A stretch of 64,000 nt of DNA from Oscillospiraceae bacterium (GCA_022846095.1 AP025583.1:2356001-2420000); one strand, 5' to 3'; counted from the stretch's first letter, positions 33,906-42,652 are shown. Notes: a model not told the origin generated them from the letters alone. Numbers and translations are program-made.

Positions 33906-34656
33906 CCCAGTCCACCTCCGCCGCGTCAAAGACGGGGCCGTCCTTGCAGGCGTGGAGCATCCTGCCGTCGGCCATCCTTACCGCGCACACCAGGCAGGCC
34001 CCCACGCCGCAGCCCATCCGCTCCTCCATGGACACCCGGCAGGGGGTATTGTGCTCCGCCGCCGCCTTGGCCACCGCGCGCAGCATAGGCTTGGGCCCGC
34101 AGGCCAGCACGGCGGTGAACTCCTCCTCCGCCAGCTTGCGGCGCACCGCCGCGTCCACGTAGCAGTGCTCCCCCAGGCTGCCGTCGTCGGTGCAGATCAC
34201 CGTCTCATGGCAGCGGGCGGAGATCTCGTCCAGCAGCAGCGCGTGGTCCGCCGAGCGGAAGCCCAGCACCGCCGTGGCGCCACCCCGCGCCGCCCTGGCG
34301 CAGGAGAGCATGGGGGGCACGCCGATACCGCCCCCCACCAGCAGCACCTTCTCCCGCGGCTCCACCCGGAAGCCCACGCCCAGCGGGCCCAGCACATCCA
34401 GGGTGTCCCCCCGCCGCCGCTTGGCCAGCCATCCGGTGCCCTCGCCCCGGATCTCAAAGACCAGGCGCAGGCGGTTCCCCTCCCAGTCGCAGATCGAGAT
34501 GGGGCGGCGCAGCATGTGGCCGGTGCCGCATTTTATGTGGACGAAGCGGCCGCAGGTCATCCCCTGAAAGGGGTGGGGGGCGGCCAGGGTGATGGAATAG
34601 GCGTGGGGGTTGAGGTCCACAATGTCCACAACCTCGCAGTCAAGCTGCTGCGTCAT
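33898..34656 (-). CDS. pyrK: Dihydroorotate dehydrogenase B, electron-transfer subunit
   Basis: 252 aa. An FAD domain (RPISICDWEG near residue 52), an NAD-binding stretch (VLLVGGGIGVPPMLSCA near 102) and the C-terminal [2Fe-2S] cluster, CGVGACLVC plus a later Cys in LHACKDG. It partners PyrD and makes the reaction NAD+-dependent, as expected in an anaerobe. It is coupled to pyrD. Confidence 0.94.
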   Translation of the reverse strand: MTQQLDCEVVDIVDLNPHAYSITLAAPHPFQGMTCGRFVHIKCGTGHMLRRPISICDWEGNRLRLVFEIRGEGTGWLAKRRRGDTLDVLGPLGVGFRVEPREKVLLVGGGIGVPPMLSCARAARGGATAVLGFRSADHALLLDEISARCHETVICTDDGSLGEHCYVDAAVRRKLAEEEFTAVLACGPKPMLRAVAKAAAEHNTPCRVSMEERMGCGVGACLVCAVRMADGRMLHACKDGPVFDAAEVDWDE

Positions 34657-34671
34657 TGGCGCTCCCCCCTC

Positions 34672-35595
34672 TTACCGGATGCCGACGAAGCGGCAGATGT
34701 TGTCCCGCATGGCGGCGGCGGCGTCCCGGGCGGCCTGCTGGTAGTCCGTCCCGTCCCCGCCGGTCTTTTTCCAGGCGCACATGATGCTGCGGGAGGCGTT
34801 GACGATTGCCCCGCGGCCGTCCTTGCCGAAGGCGTACTGCACGTCCTCGGCGGTGCCGCCCTGGGCGCCGTACCCGGGCACCAGGAAGAAGGTGTGGGGC
34901 AGGCGGGCGCGGAGATCCCGCAGCTCCTCCGGGTAGGTGGCCCCGGTCACCGCGCCGCAGGGGGTGAAGCCGTATTTGCCCACCGCGCCGCCGCCCAGCC
35001 GCTCCACCAGATCGCCCATGACCTGGTAGACCATGCCGCCCTGGGCGGGCACGTTCTGCAGCTCGCCGGAGCCGGGGTTGGAGGTCTTGACCAGCACAAA
35101 GACGCACTTGCCCCGCGCCTCGCAGTCGACCAAAAACGGCTTGACGCTGTCCGAGCCCATGTAGCCGTTGAGGGTGACGCAGTCGGCGTTGAAGGCGGAC
35201 TGGTTCTGCCCCCCCACCTGCGTGGCGCCCAGCCAGGCGTCGCTGTAGGCCTCGGCGGTGGAGCCGATGTCCCCGCGCTTGATGTCCGCAATGACGAAGA
35301 GGCCCTTCTCGTGGGCGTAGCGGATGGTGCGCTCCAGCACCTCCAGCCCGCGCCAGCCCAGGCGCTCATAGTAGGCCGCCTGGGGCTTGACCGCAGGCAC
35401 CACATCGCACAGCGCGTCGATAAGACCCTTGTTGAACTCCCAGACCGCGGCCGCCGCGCCCATCAGGCTCTCCCCGAACATGGAATAGCTCTTTTCCAGG
35501 ATGTGGGGAGGAATCTGCTCCGGCTTGGGGTCCAGGCCGGCCACCGTGGGGTTTTTCAGCGCGATGATTTTCTCCTGTAAGGCGTCGAAAGACAT
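34672..35595 (-). CDS. pyrF: Orotidine 5'-phosphate decarboxylase, type 2
   Basis: 307 aa, the longer PyrF subfamily 2. The start region NPTVAGLDPKPEQIP and the catalytic FVIADIKRGDIGSTAEAYSDAWL (Asp-x-Lys-x-x-Asp) near residue 98 are clear. It makes UMP from OMP. AGGAG is 10 nt before the ATG; it follows pyrC by 4 nt. Confidence 0.94.
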   Translation of the reverse strand: MSFDALQEKIIALKNPTVAGLDPKPEQIPPHILEKSYSMFGESLMGAAAAVWEFNKGLIDALCDVVPAVKPQAAYYERLGWRGLEVLERTIRYAHEKGLFVIADIKRGDIGSTAEAYSDAWLGATQVGGQNQSAFNADCVTLNGYMGSDSVKPFLVDCEARGKCVFVLVKTSNPGSGELQNVPAQGGMVYQVMGDLVERLGGGAVGKYGFTPCGAVTGATYPEELRDLRARLPHTFFLVPGYGAQGGTAEDVQYAFGKDGRGAIVNASRSIMCAWKKTGGDGTDYQQAARDAAAAMRDNICRFVGIR

Positions 35596-35599
35596 GTAT

Positions 35600-36877
35600 T
35601 TATTTCTCCTTATAGATGATTTCACCGTTTACCACGGTGTACTTCACTTTCCCTTTGAGCTTCCGGCCCGCGAAGGGGGTATTGCGGCCCTTGGAGGCGA
35701 ACCGGTCCGGGTGGACCGTCCACTCCTCCTCCGGGTCGAAGACCACCATGTCCCCGTCCGATCCGATGGCGAGGCGGCCCTTGGGGATGCGCAGGATGCA
35801 GGCGGGGTTGATGGTCAGTTTGCGCAGGATGTCGGAAAGGCCCATCTCCCCCGTGTGGTAGAGCGCCGTGAGGGCCACCGCCAGGGCGGTCTCCAGCCCC
35901 ACCATGCCGCTGGGGGCCTCGGCCAGGGGTTTCGCCTTCTCGTCGGCGGTGTGGGGGGCGTGGTCGGTGGCGATGGCGTCGATGGTGCCGTCCTTGAGCC
36001 CCTCGATGATGCCCTCCATGTCGGACTTGGTGCGCAGAGGGGGATTCACCCGCGCCATGGTGCCGTGGGTGAGGATCTCGTCCTCGGTCAGGGAAAAATA
36101 CTGGGGGCAGGTCTCGCAGGTGATGCGCACCCCCTTCTTCTTGTAGCGCCGCACCAGGGCCACCGACTTGGCGGTGGAGATATGGCAGATGTGCACCGCC
36201 GCGCCGGTCTCCTCGGCCAGCATGGCGTCCCGGGCCACCATGATCTCCTCCGCGATGGCGGGCCGCCCGGTCAGGCGGAGCTGGCGGGAGACCCGCCCCT
36301 CGTTCACCGCATAGTTTTTCACCATGTCCGCGTCCTCGCAGTGGGAGAGGATGGTCAGCTCCTGCCGGTGGGCCAAAATCAGGCCGTCGCGCATGATGTT
36401 TGCGTTCTGGATGGGCACGCCGTCGTCCGACAGGGCCACCGCCCCAGCTCCCTTGAGGGCCTCGAAGTCGGTCAGCCGCGCGCCCCGCTCCCCCTCCGTC
36501 ACCGCGCCGATGGGCCAGATATGTACCCCGCAGGCCGCGCCGGCCTTTTCCCGGATGTAGTCCAGCACCTCGGGGCAGTCCGCCGCGGGGCTGGTGTTGG
36601 GCATGCAGGCGATGGAGGTAAACCCGCCCCGCGCCGCCGCCATGGCCCCGGTCTCGATGGTCTCCTTGTGCTCGAAGCCGGGCTCCCGCAGGTGGACATG
36701 CATGTCCACAAGGCCCGCGCACACCGTCAGGCCCCGGGCCTCGATGACCTGGGCGTCCGGCTCGTTGATGTTGCTGCCGATGACGGCCACCCGGCCGTTC
36801 TCAATCAAAATGTCCATAACGCCGCCGATGCCCCCCACGGGGTCCACCAGACGGCCCTGGCGTATGAGCAGTTTCAC
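35600..36877 (-). CDS. pyrC: Dihydroorotase
   Basis: 425 aa, class I (metal-dependent amidohydrolase). It cyclises carbamoyl aspartate to dihydroorotate. Metal motifs: DMHVHLREPGFEHKETI near residue 58 (the two His), HCEDADMV near 185, HICHISTAKS near 230 and ATDHAPHTADEKAKP near 305. I start at GTG 36877, which follows AAGGAG by 7 nt; ATG starts further upstream add unrelated sequence. It is the first gene of pyrC-pyrF-pyrK-pyrD. Confidence 0.94.
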   Translation of the reverse strand: MKLLIRQGRLVDPVGGIGGVMDILIENGRVAVIGSNINEPDAQVIEARGLTVCAGLVDMHVHLREPGFEHKETIETGAMAAARGGFTSIACMPNTSPAADCPEVLDYIREKAGAACGVHIWPIGAVTEGERGARLTDFEALKGAGAVALSDDGVPIQNANIMRDGLILAHRQELTILSHCEDADMVKNYAVNEGRVSRQLRLTGRPAIAEEIMVARDAMLAEETGAAVHICHISTAKSVALVRRYKKKGVRITCETCPQYFSLTEDEILTHGTMARVNPPLRTKSDMEGIIEGLKDGTIDAIATDHAPHTADEKAKPLAEAPSGMVGLETALAVALTALYHTGEMGLSDILRKLTINPACILRIPKGRLAIGSDGDMVVFDPEEEWTVHPDRFASKGRNTPFAGRKLKGKVKYTVVNGEIIYKEK

Positions 36878-36969
36878 CCTACCACTCCTTTTAGTCTGCG
36901 CATGGAAAAAGGGACCAGGTAACACCCCCGCCCCTTTCCTCTTAAACTCATTATTCTGATCGTGTGTAC

Positions 36970-36998
36970 ATTATAACGTGAAACGCAGATTTTAGCAA
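36970..36998 (-). promoter_or_regulatory. Promoter of the pyr operon
   Basis: Minus strand TTGCTA, 17 nt, TATAAT; the leader to pyrC is about 85 nt. I could not recognise a PyrR-type anti-antiterminator in it. Confidence 0.75.
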
Positions 36999-37059
36999 CG
37001 GATTTTTCCGCGTTTTGGGACACAATAATACCGTACTCGAATGTGGGAGGTATGTGTAA

Positions 37060-37230
37060 ATGGAACAACACCAGTTCCTCAAGGGCGTGGGCATCGGCAT
37101 GGCCGCCGGGGCCGCCCTGGGCATGGCGATGGCCCCCAAGAAAAAGACCAACCTGAAAAAGGCCGCCGGGCGGGCGATCAAGACCGTGGGCGAGGTCGTG
37201 GAGAACATCTCGGACGCCATCGACATGTAA
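37060..37230 (+). CDS. Small YtxH-like protein, 56 aa
   Basis: The sequence starts MEQHQFLKGVGIGMAAGAAL and ends VGEVVENISDAIDM. A Gly/Ala-rich hydrophobic stretch (about 9-26) followed by a Lys-rich segment resembles YtxH-type small membrane-associated proteins. It has an excellent ribosome site (GGGAGGT, 9 nt before the ATG) and its own terminator, which support expression. It is divergent from the pyr operon. Function unknown. Confidence 0.7.
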   Translation: MEQHQFLKGVGIGMAAGAALGMAMAPKKKTNLKKAAGRAIKTVGEVVENISDAIDM

Positions 37231-37237
37231 ACGGAAA

Positions 37238-37269
37238 ACGGGCGGGCAGCGTGCGCTGCCCGCCCGTTT
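37238..37269 (+). terminator. Terminator of the 56-aa protein gene
   Basis: A 14-bp stem ACGGGCGGGCAGCG/CGCTGCCCGCCCGT with a 2-nt loop, then TTTC. Confidence 0.8.
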
Positions 37270-37325
37270 CTGTCGGGAAACCAGATAAACGAGATTTGGT
37301 GCACAAGATGCAATCATCGCAACTT

Positions 37326-37760
37326 AGGCGGATAAGGCGGCCGATGGAGGACGGGCGATTCGTGAATCGCCCCTACGGGCCTGGAGCGGCGGGCCGATGT
37401 GGGCATCGGCCCCTACGGATGCCAAGCGCTGTACGGGGAATGGCAGTACGGGCGGCTTTTCAGGCACTTCTTGAATAGAAACTACTTTCAAGTCTGGGCG
37501 GGTCATGTGCCGCGTGGGCGGCAGCCCCATTTACAGAGGGCACAGGCCGAACCGAGCCCTGAGCGCTGCCAAGTCTTGCAGGTTACCTGAACCGCACCGC
37601 CGCCGGACCCCGGGTCCAGGGGCCGAAGCCCCTGGTTGTTTCTTCCCGGGGTTCTTTGCAACCAAAGAATCCCGCCGCCGGAGGCCGGGCCTCCAAAAGA
37701 CGGATTGCCGCGTCGGCCCCGCGGGCCTCCTCGCAATGACAGGGGCCGCCTTATCCGCCT
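37326..37760. mobile_element. MITE-like element 2 with 17-bp terminal inverted repeats
   Basis: The ends AGGCGGATAAGGCGGCC (37326-37342) and GGCCGCCTTATCCGCCT (37744-37760) are perfect inverted repeats, and 14 of 17 bases equal those of the element at 20663. Internal unit A (37353-37378), unit B (37391-37418) and unit C (37701-37740) occur in the same order as there; about 200 extra bases lie between B and C. It fills the gap between the 56-aa protein gene and the ThiF-like gene. No coding capacity. Confidence 0.75.
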
Positions 37761-37789
37761 TAGCCGCATCTCTTGTGCAAGCGTCCTTT

Positions 37790-38476
37790 TTATGTTAACG
37801 CGATCTCCTGGCAGTCCCCCCGCAGCAGATCCAGCTCGAAGAGCCGGTCCCGGCAGATCCCGCCCCGGTCCAGCAGCACCTTCACCGTCTCGGCGGCCTG
37901 GATGCCCCCCACCACGGCGCAGGTGAAGCTGAGGTTGCCCGTGACCACCTCGTCGCCCCCCTCGCCGGGCAGGGCCGCGCCGTAGAGCAGGTCCAGGGTG
38001 CCGTCCCCCGGGTAAAGCACCGACACCCGGCCGTACCACCCGGCCACCGCCCCGTGGACGTAGGGGATGCCCAGGGCCGAGGCGGCGGCGAAAATAACCC
38101 GCCGCGCGCGCACGCTGTCCACCGCGTCCACCACGGCGCCGCACCCGGCCAGCAGGGCCGGGGCGTTTTCGGCGGTGAACATGGCCTCCACCGCCGTGAC
38201 CTTGACCAAGGGGTTCACCCGCCGCACCCGCTCGGCGGCGGCCAGGGCCTTGGGTTGTCCCAGGTTCTCCACGCCGGAGAGGAGCTGGCGGTTTAAGTTG
38301 CTCTCCTCGAACACGTCGCCGTCCACCGCCACGATGTGGCCCACGCCCACGCGGGCCAGGCACTCCACCACGTAGCCCCCCAGCCCGCCGCAGCCCGCCA
38401 CCAGGACGGTGCGCTCCGCCAGCGCCGCCTGCTCCGCCGCCGAAAGGGCGCTGCGGTTGCGCCGGTAGCGCTCCAC
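37790..38476 (-). CDS. ThiF/MoeB/HesA-family adenylyltransferase
   Basis: 228 aa. ATP site VLVAGCGGLGGYVVE near residue 25 and the DGDVFEESNLNRQLL motif near 52; the catalytic Asp is in VVDAVDSVRARR near 115. The family adenylates the C-terminal Gly-Gly of a ubiquitin-like carrier, and the gene 3 nt upstream encodes one, so it most likely activates that MoaD-like protein for tungsto/molybdopterin synthesis. The CxxC zinc pairs of MoeB are not visible, as in some short ThiF proteins. Its end lies 30 nt from the MITE-like element. Confidence 0.88.
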   Translation of the reverse strand: MERYRRNRSALSAAEQAALAERTVLVAGCGGLGGYVVECLARVGVGHIVAVDGDVFEESNLNRQLLSGVENLGQPKALAAAERVRRVNPLVKVTAVEAMFTAENAPALLAGCGAVVDAVDSVRARRVIFAAASALGIPYVHGAVAGWYGRVSVLYPGDGTLDLLYGAALPGEGGDEVVTGNLSFTCAVVGGIQAAETVKVLLDRGGICRDRLFELDLLRGDCQEIALT

Positions 38477-38479
38477 GCC

Positions 38480-38728
38480 CTAGCCCCCGCCGCAGATGGG
38501 CAGGAAGCCCACCCGCGCGCCGTCGTGGAGGGGCGTGTTGAAATTTTGCAGCAGGGTGACGCTCTTGCGGTCCACCACCACCAGCATTTTTTTCGCGTGC
38601 CTGTGGGCCTCGGCCCCGTAGGCGTTTTTGATGTGGCGCAGCACGTCCTTCACCCTGGCGGCCTCCAGCGCCTCGCCGGGCACGCCGGTGAGGCCCGCCA
38701 GCTCCCCCCTGTATTCCACGTAGACCAT
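38480..38728 (-). CDS. MoaD/ThiS-family sulfur carrier, 82 aa
   Basis: A beta-grasp protein starting MVYVEYRGELAGLTGVP and ending in the required Gly-Gly (ICGGG). About 82 residues. It overlaps the aldehyde oxidoreductase stop by 1 nt (TGATG) and is 3 nt from the ThiF-like gene. The likely role is sulfur donor to the dithiolene of the pterin cofactor used by the neighbouring oxidoreductase. The tail has three glycines, so the exact C-terminus for adenylation is GG after the first. Confidence 0.86.
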   Translation of the reverse strand: MVYVEYRGELAGLTGVPGEALEAARVKDVLRHIKNAYGAEAHRHAKKMLVVVDRKSVTLLQNFNTPLHDGARVGFLPICGGG

Positions 38729-40611
38729 CACGCTATCCCCAATCTGGCCAGCTTTTTGGGCGTGGGCGCGCCGTGTTCGTCCCAGCCCCTGGCCCTGTAG
38801 TATTTGGGCAGCATCTCGCCCAGCGGGACCACCGTGTCCGGCTGCCCCGGCTCCTGGGGCTCCTTGGTCAGCCGGTCGGGCAGGCTGTCGTCCGCCGCGG
38901 TGAGGCCCTCCCGCAGGTTGAACATCCGCTCCAGGTTGAAGGCGCGCTCCCCCAGGTCGATGAACTGCCCCGTGTACATCCGGATGCCCGTGGCCCGGCG
39001 GATCGCCTCGGCGTGGGGCAGCAGGAAGAAGGAATTGAAGCACAGCAGGTTGGTCATGCGCAGCATGAGGCGCACCCCGCCCCCGGCGTGGGTGGCGATC
39101 TTCCCCACCAGCCGGGTGAACCAGTGGGCGGGGCCCAGATGGAAGAAGATGGCCGGGACGAAGGTCTGGGCGGAGAAGAGGCAGCACCCCGCCGAGGAGA
39201 CCGCCTCCAGCGCGTCCTGCATGAAGATGGTCAGCTCCGCCTTGCTCTTGGGGCTCTGCGCGTCGGTGGAGAGCACGCCCACCGACTCCAGCAGGGCCAG
39301 GTAGCCCCCGTTCAGGTGGCAGCCGCCCCGGTTGGAGGTGGCGTACCCCAGGCCCATGCCCACCGAGCGCCGGGGCTCGTAGGAGGCCATCTCCAGCCCC
39401 TTGGCGTTCATGGCGAACTCCCTGCCGCCGTATTTCTCCGCCAGCCACTTGCTGCCGTTGGCCAGCTCGGAATACTTACCCTCCCGGACGGCCAGCTTGC
39501 GGATGGCCTGCTCCAGATTGTCCAGCCTGCCGAACTCCAGCCCGAAGTCGGCCAGCCCCCGCTCCTTCAGCTCCATGGCGAAGGCCAGGGTGGAGGCGCA
39601 GGAGATGGTGTCCAGCCCCAGGGTGTCGCACAAATAGTTCAGATCCAGCACCTTACGCAGGTCGTGCCCGTCGATGTTGGGGCCGAAGAAGCCCAGGGTC
39701 TCGTACTCCGGGCCCTTGACCTCCTTCCCCGCCACCTTCACCCGCCGCTCGCAGCGGATGGGGCAGGACACGCAGCCGCTGTTGCGGGTGAGCTCGGTCT
39801 CGGCCAGGGTCTCGCCAGACACCGCGTCCGCCCCGTCGTCGTGGCCGAATTTGAAGTTGTGGGTGGGCAGGGCGTAGGTGGCGTTGGCCTTGCTCACCAG
39901 CCCGGCGCTGCCGTACCGGGGCAGGGCCTCCCCGGTCATGGGGTGCTTGCGGATGAATTTGACCCATTTGCCCAGGAATTTATCGAAGCCCGCCCGGTCG
40001 TAGACCTCCGGGCGCCGGGTGCCGTAAGCCAGCAGGGCCTTCACGTTCTTGGAGCCCAGCACCGCGCCGGTGCCGCAGCGCCCCGCCATCCGCTCGCCCG
40101 AGGCGGCGGAGGCGTAGCGCACCAGGTGCTCCCCCGCCGGGCCGATGACCAGCTTGGCGTAGTGGGCGTTCAGCCGCTCCTGGGTCTGCTCCATGTCCAG
40201 GCCCCACAGCTCCTCCGCCGGACTTATGGTAACCTCACCGTCCACAATCTCCACCAGGCAGGGGCGCGGCGAACGCCCGGTGAGGATAATGCCGTCGTAC
40301 CCCGCCTTTTTCAGCATGACGCCGAACTGGCCCCCGCAGTTGGAGGAGGCCACGCCCCCGGTCATCACGTTCTTGAAGGAGAGGTTGAACCGGCTGGAGG
40401 ACGGGGCCCCGGTGCCGTTGAGCGGCCCCGTGTTCAGAATGAGCACGGCCCGGGGGTCCAGCGGATCCAGCCCCGCGGGCATCAGGTCCAGCAGCAGCCT
40501 GGCGGCCAGGCATTTACCCCCCACGTACTTTTTGAAGTAGTCCTCCGGGATGGGGTACTCCTCCCTGGTCCCGGCGGTCAGGTCAATCTTTATGTAAACC
40601 GGCAGCTTCAC
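38728..40611 (-). CDS. Tungsten aldehyde ferredoxin oxidoreductase (AOR family)
   Basis: 627 aa. The N-terminal domain carries YPIPEDYFKKYVGGKCLAARLL and FNLSFKNVMTGGVASSNCGG, a pterin-binding stretch. The [4Fe-4S] cluster is SGCVSCPIRCERRV near residue 282, with the fourth Cys in the DTLGLDTISCAST stretch near 338. It oxidises aldehydes to acids with ferredoxin, or the reverse. The GTG start at 40611 overlaps the ferredoxin stop, and GGAGGGG stands upstream. The adjoining alcohol dehydrogenase suggests alcohol-aldehyde-acid interconversion. Confidence 0.92.
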   Translation of the reverse strand: MKLPVYIKIDLTAGTREEYPIPEDYFKKYVGGKCLAARLLLDLMPAGLDPLDPRAVLILNTGPLNGTGAPSSSRFNLSFKNVMTGGVASSNCGGQFGVMLKKAGYDGIILTGRSPRPCLVEIVDGEVTISPAEELWGLDMEQTQERLNAHYAKLVIGPAGEHLVRYASAASGERMAGRCGTGAVLGSKNVKALLAYGTRRPEVYDRAGFDKFLGKWVKFIRKHPMTGEALPRYGSAGLVSKANATYALPTHNFKFGHDDGADAVSGETLAETELTRNSGCVSCPIRCERRVKVAGKEVKGPEYETLGFFGPNIDGHDLRKVLDLNYLCDTLGLDTISCASTLAFAMELKERGLADFGLEFGRLDNLEQAIRKLAVREGKYSELANGSKWLAEKYGGREFAMNAKGLEMASYEPRRSVGMGLGYATSNRGGCHLNGGYLALLESVGVLSTDAQSPKSKAELTIFMQDALEAVSSAGCCLFSAQTFVPAIFFHLGPAHWFTRLVGKIATHAGGGVRLMLRMTNLLCFNSFFLLPHAEAIRRATGIRMYTGQFIDLGERAFNLERMFNLREGLTAADDSLPDRLTKEPQEPGQPDTVVPLGEMLPKYYRARGWDEHGAPTPKKLARLGIA

Positions 40612-41036
40612 GCGCCCGCGCCCCCCTCCGTCATGGAAATCGCCCCCAGGGGGCACTCCGCCTCGCACAGCGCGCAGCCCACGCACTTCTTCGGCTCCGC
40701 CAGCTCCGCGAACACGTGGATGTCCCCCCGGTGCTTAGGCAGGGAGATGGCCAGGGCTCCGGCGGTGCAGACCGCCACGCACATGGAACAGGCGCTGCAC
40801 AGCGTTTCGTCGATAACCGGCTTGCGCCACCGGGGCCGGGGCACCGGGGCGCAGGCCGCCCCCCCGCCGTCCAGCACGGCCCCCTTGGGGCAGGCCCGGC
40901 CGCACACCCCGCAGGAGACGCAGCGGCGGGCGTTCACTTCGTGCCTTGCGCCCCGCTCCCCCCGGATGGCGAAGACCGGGCAGAGCCTGGCGCAGGCGGT
41001 GCAGCCGATGCAGTCCTCTGTGATGGAATAGGGCAT
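40608..41036 (-). CDS. Polyferredoxin with four [4Fe-4S] motifs
   Basis: 142 aa with four CxxCxxCxxxC motifs: CIGCTACARLC, CVSCGVCGRAC, CSACSMCVAVC and CVGCALCEAEC. It is a duplicated two-cluster ferredoxin (about 1-60 and 75-142) joined by a Pro/Arg linker. It is the likely electron acceptor or donor of the AOR-family enzyme, which it overlaps by 4 nt. Ribosome site AGGGGG. Confidence 0.92.
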   Translation of the reverse strand: MPYSITEDCIGCTACARLCPVFAIRGERGARHEVNARRCVSCGVCGRACPKGAVLDGGGAACAPVPRPRWRKPVIDETLCSACSMCVAVCTAGALAISLPKHRGDIHVFAELAEPKKCVGCALCEAECPLGAISMTEGGAGA

Positions 41037-41051
41037 CGTAATCCCCCTCTG

Positions 41052-42263
41052 TTATTTGATCCGGATTTTTTCAATCACCGCGCGGTAGCGGTCCGGGCTG
41101 TAGAGCACAGGCACGGGGTAGACCGGGTTGGCCTCCTTGCCCGCCCAGGCGATCATCTGGGGGATGTCCTCGTCCCGGATGAAGTCGAAGCCCTTGGGGA
41201 TGCCCATGCGCTCATTCATATCGTAGATGGCCTGGATGAAGGCTCTGGCCCGCTCCGCCTCGCCGCCGTCCGCCTTCACCCCCGCGATAGCGGCCAGCCG
41301 GGCCAGCTTGGGGTAGACCGCCTCGCCGTAGTCCTCCAGCACGATGGGCAGGATGACCGCGTTGGCCAGGCCGTGGGCGGTGTTGTACAGCCCGCCCAGG
41401 GTATGGGCGATGGCGTGGACGTTGCCCACGCCCGCCCGGGTGAAGGCGAAGCCCGCCTTGAAGGAGGCGGTGAGCATATTCATCCGCCCCTCCACGTCGC
41501 CGCCGTCCCTGTAGACCCGCTCCAGGTTGTCGAAAATCAGCTTGACGGCCTCCTCGGCGAAGCGGATGGACTCCTTGGTGTTGTAGGTCCAGCACAGGTA
41601 GGCCTCCACCGCGTGGGTGAGGGCGTCCATGCCGGTGGCCGCGGTGATGTGGGGCGGCAGGCCCACCGTCAGCTCCGGGTCCAGCACCGCGTACAGGGGG
41701 ATCAGGTGCAGGTCCATCAGGGCGTACTTGTGGTGGGTGTCCTGGTCGGTGATGAGGGCGGCGATGGTGGTCTCCGACCCGGTGCCCGCCGTGGTGGGCA
41801 CCGCCACGAAGGGGGGCAGCCGTCTGCCCACCTTCAGCAGGCCCCCCATGCGCCCCACGCTCTTGTTGGGGTTGACCGCCCGGGCCGCCGCGGCCTTGGC
41901 CGCGTCCATGGAGGATCCGCCGCCGATGGCCACAAAGCTGTCGCACCCCTCCTTCTGGTAGAGGGCGTAGATCTCCTCCACGATCTTTACCGTGGGGTTG
42001 GGGGCCACCGTGTCGAAGAGGACGCAGGGCACCCCGCCCTCCTCCAGCACCTTCAGCACCGCGGGGGCCACCCCCGCCTTCATCAGGCCCGGATCGGTCA
42101 CCACCATGGGACGTTTGACACCCCGCTGTCCCAGCAGCTCCGGGATCCGCCCAATCGCGCCCGCGCCCTCGACCCGCTCCGCCTTGCGCCACGGCATGCA
42201 GCGCGCCCCGAAGTTGAACACAAACTGGAATGTGCGGTAATACGCCTTTTTTGCTCCCCACAT
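41052..42263 (-). CDS. Iron-containing alcohol dehydrogenase
   Basis: 403 aa, type III ADH. NAD(P) motifs GGGSSMDAAKAAA near residue 117 and PTTAGTGSETT near 158. The iron ligands are in DALTHAVEAY and NVHAIAHTLGGLYNTAHG near 285. It interconverts an alcohol and aldehyde and shares an operon with the AOR-family enzyme, so the aldehyde could pass from one to the other. It is the first gene after the promoter at 42319-42347, with a GGGAGG ribosome site. Confidence 0.93.
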   Translation of the reverse strand: MWGAKKAYYRTFQFVFNFGARCMPWRKAERVEGAGAIGRIPELLGQRGVKRPMVVTDPGLMKAGVAPAVLKVLEEGGVPCVLFDTVAPNPTVKIVEEIYALYQKEGCDSFVAIGGGSSMDAAKAAAARAVNPNKSVGRMGGLLKVGRRLPPFVAVPTTAGTGSETTIAALITDQDTHHKYALMDLHLIPLYAVLDPELTVGLPPHITAATGMDALTHAVEAYLCWTYNTKESIRFAEEAVKLIFDNLERVYRDGGDVEGRMNMLTASFKAGFAFTRAGVGNVHAIAHTLGGLYNTAHGLANAVILPIVLEDYGEAVYPKLARLAAIAGVKADGGEAERARAFIQAIYDMNERMGIPKGFDFIRDEDIPQMIAWAGKEANPVYPVPVLYSPDRYRAVIEKIRIK

Positions 42264-42318
42264 ACCCTGTTTCCTCCCTTTTCACACAAATGAACCACAC
42301 GGTATAGCACTACCTATT

Positions 42319-42347
42319 ACTATAGTGCAGCAGGGCGTTTTTGTCAA
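42319..42347 (-). promoter_or_regulatory. Promoter of the ADH-ferredoxin-AOR-MoaD-ThiF operon
   Basis: Minus strand TTGACA, 17 nt, TATAGT. GCACTA and TAGTGC arms 10 nt apart (42306-42327 region) overlap the -10 and may be an operator. Confidence 0.75.
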
Positions 42348-42579
42348 ACCAAAGGCCCCGGCTCCCCCCCCTCTGCCGGCTCTCTTTTGCCGGTTGAACC
42401 CGGCAGTCTGGCCCGGGACGTAAAAAGCAGGATCTTCCAGCTTTTAACCATGCTTTCCAACAAAAAAGATTCTCAAAAACGCCGGATTCTTCTCTAAACG
42501 CCCGCCGTCAATCCGGCGACTCGTCAGTTCAATTCTTAATTTTTGACATGCCGTTGGTGCGATTTGACGGAAACAACGC
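42348..42579. other. Non-coding spacer between divergent operons
   Basis: No gene. It contains a 9-bp inverted repeat CGCCGGATT...AATCCGGCG (42480-42518) with a 21-nt loop and two TTTGAC-like stretches near 42543-42568. I assign no function to these. Confidence 0.4.
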
Positions 42580-42608
42580 TTGACTGCCCCCTCCTCTTAT
42601 GCTAATAT
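42580..42608 (+). promoter_or_regulatory. Promoter of aldolase/dehydrogenase pair 1
   Basis: TTGACT, 17 nt, TAATAT with extended TGC before the -10. Confidence 0.75.
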
Positions 42609-42622
42609 GATGGCAGTTTCAT

Positions 42623-42652
42623 GACATATGTAATTTATAAGTTACATGTGTC
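42623..42652. promoter_or_regulatory. Candidate SorC-type operator at pair 1
   Basis: GACATATGTAA and TTACATGTGTC form an inverted repeat (10 of 11 positions) with an 8-nt centre, starting 15 nt after the -10. TTACATnTGTC half-sites recur at 44612 and 50437 before co-located genes. Confidence 0.65.

Noticed and set aside
36880-36970. PyrR-type attenuator in the pyr leader
   Set aside because: The leader is short (about 85 nt) and I could not find a terminator with U-run or the PyrR-binding loop before pyrC.
37500-37740. Small open frames inside MITE-like element 2
   Set aside because: They cross the hairpin units, have no ribosome sites and no matching frame in element 1.
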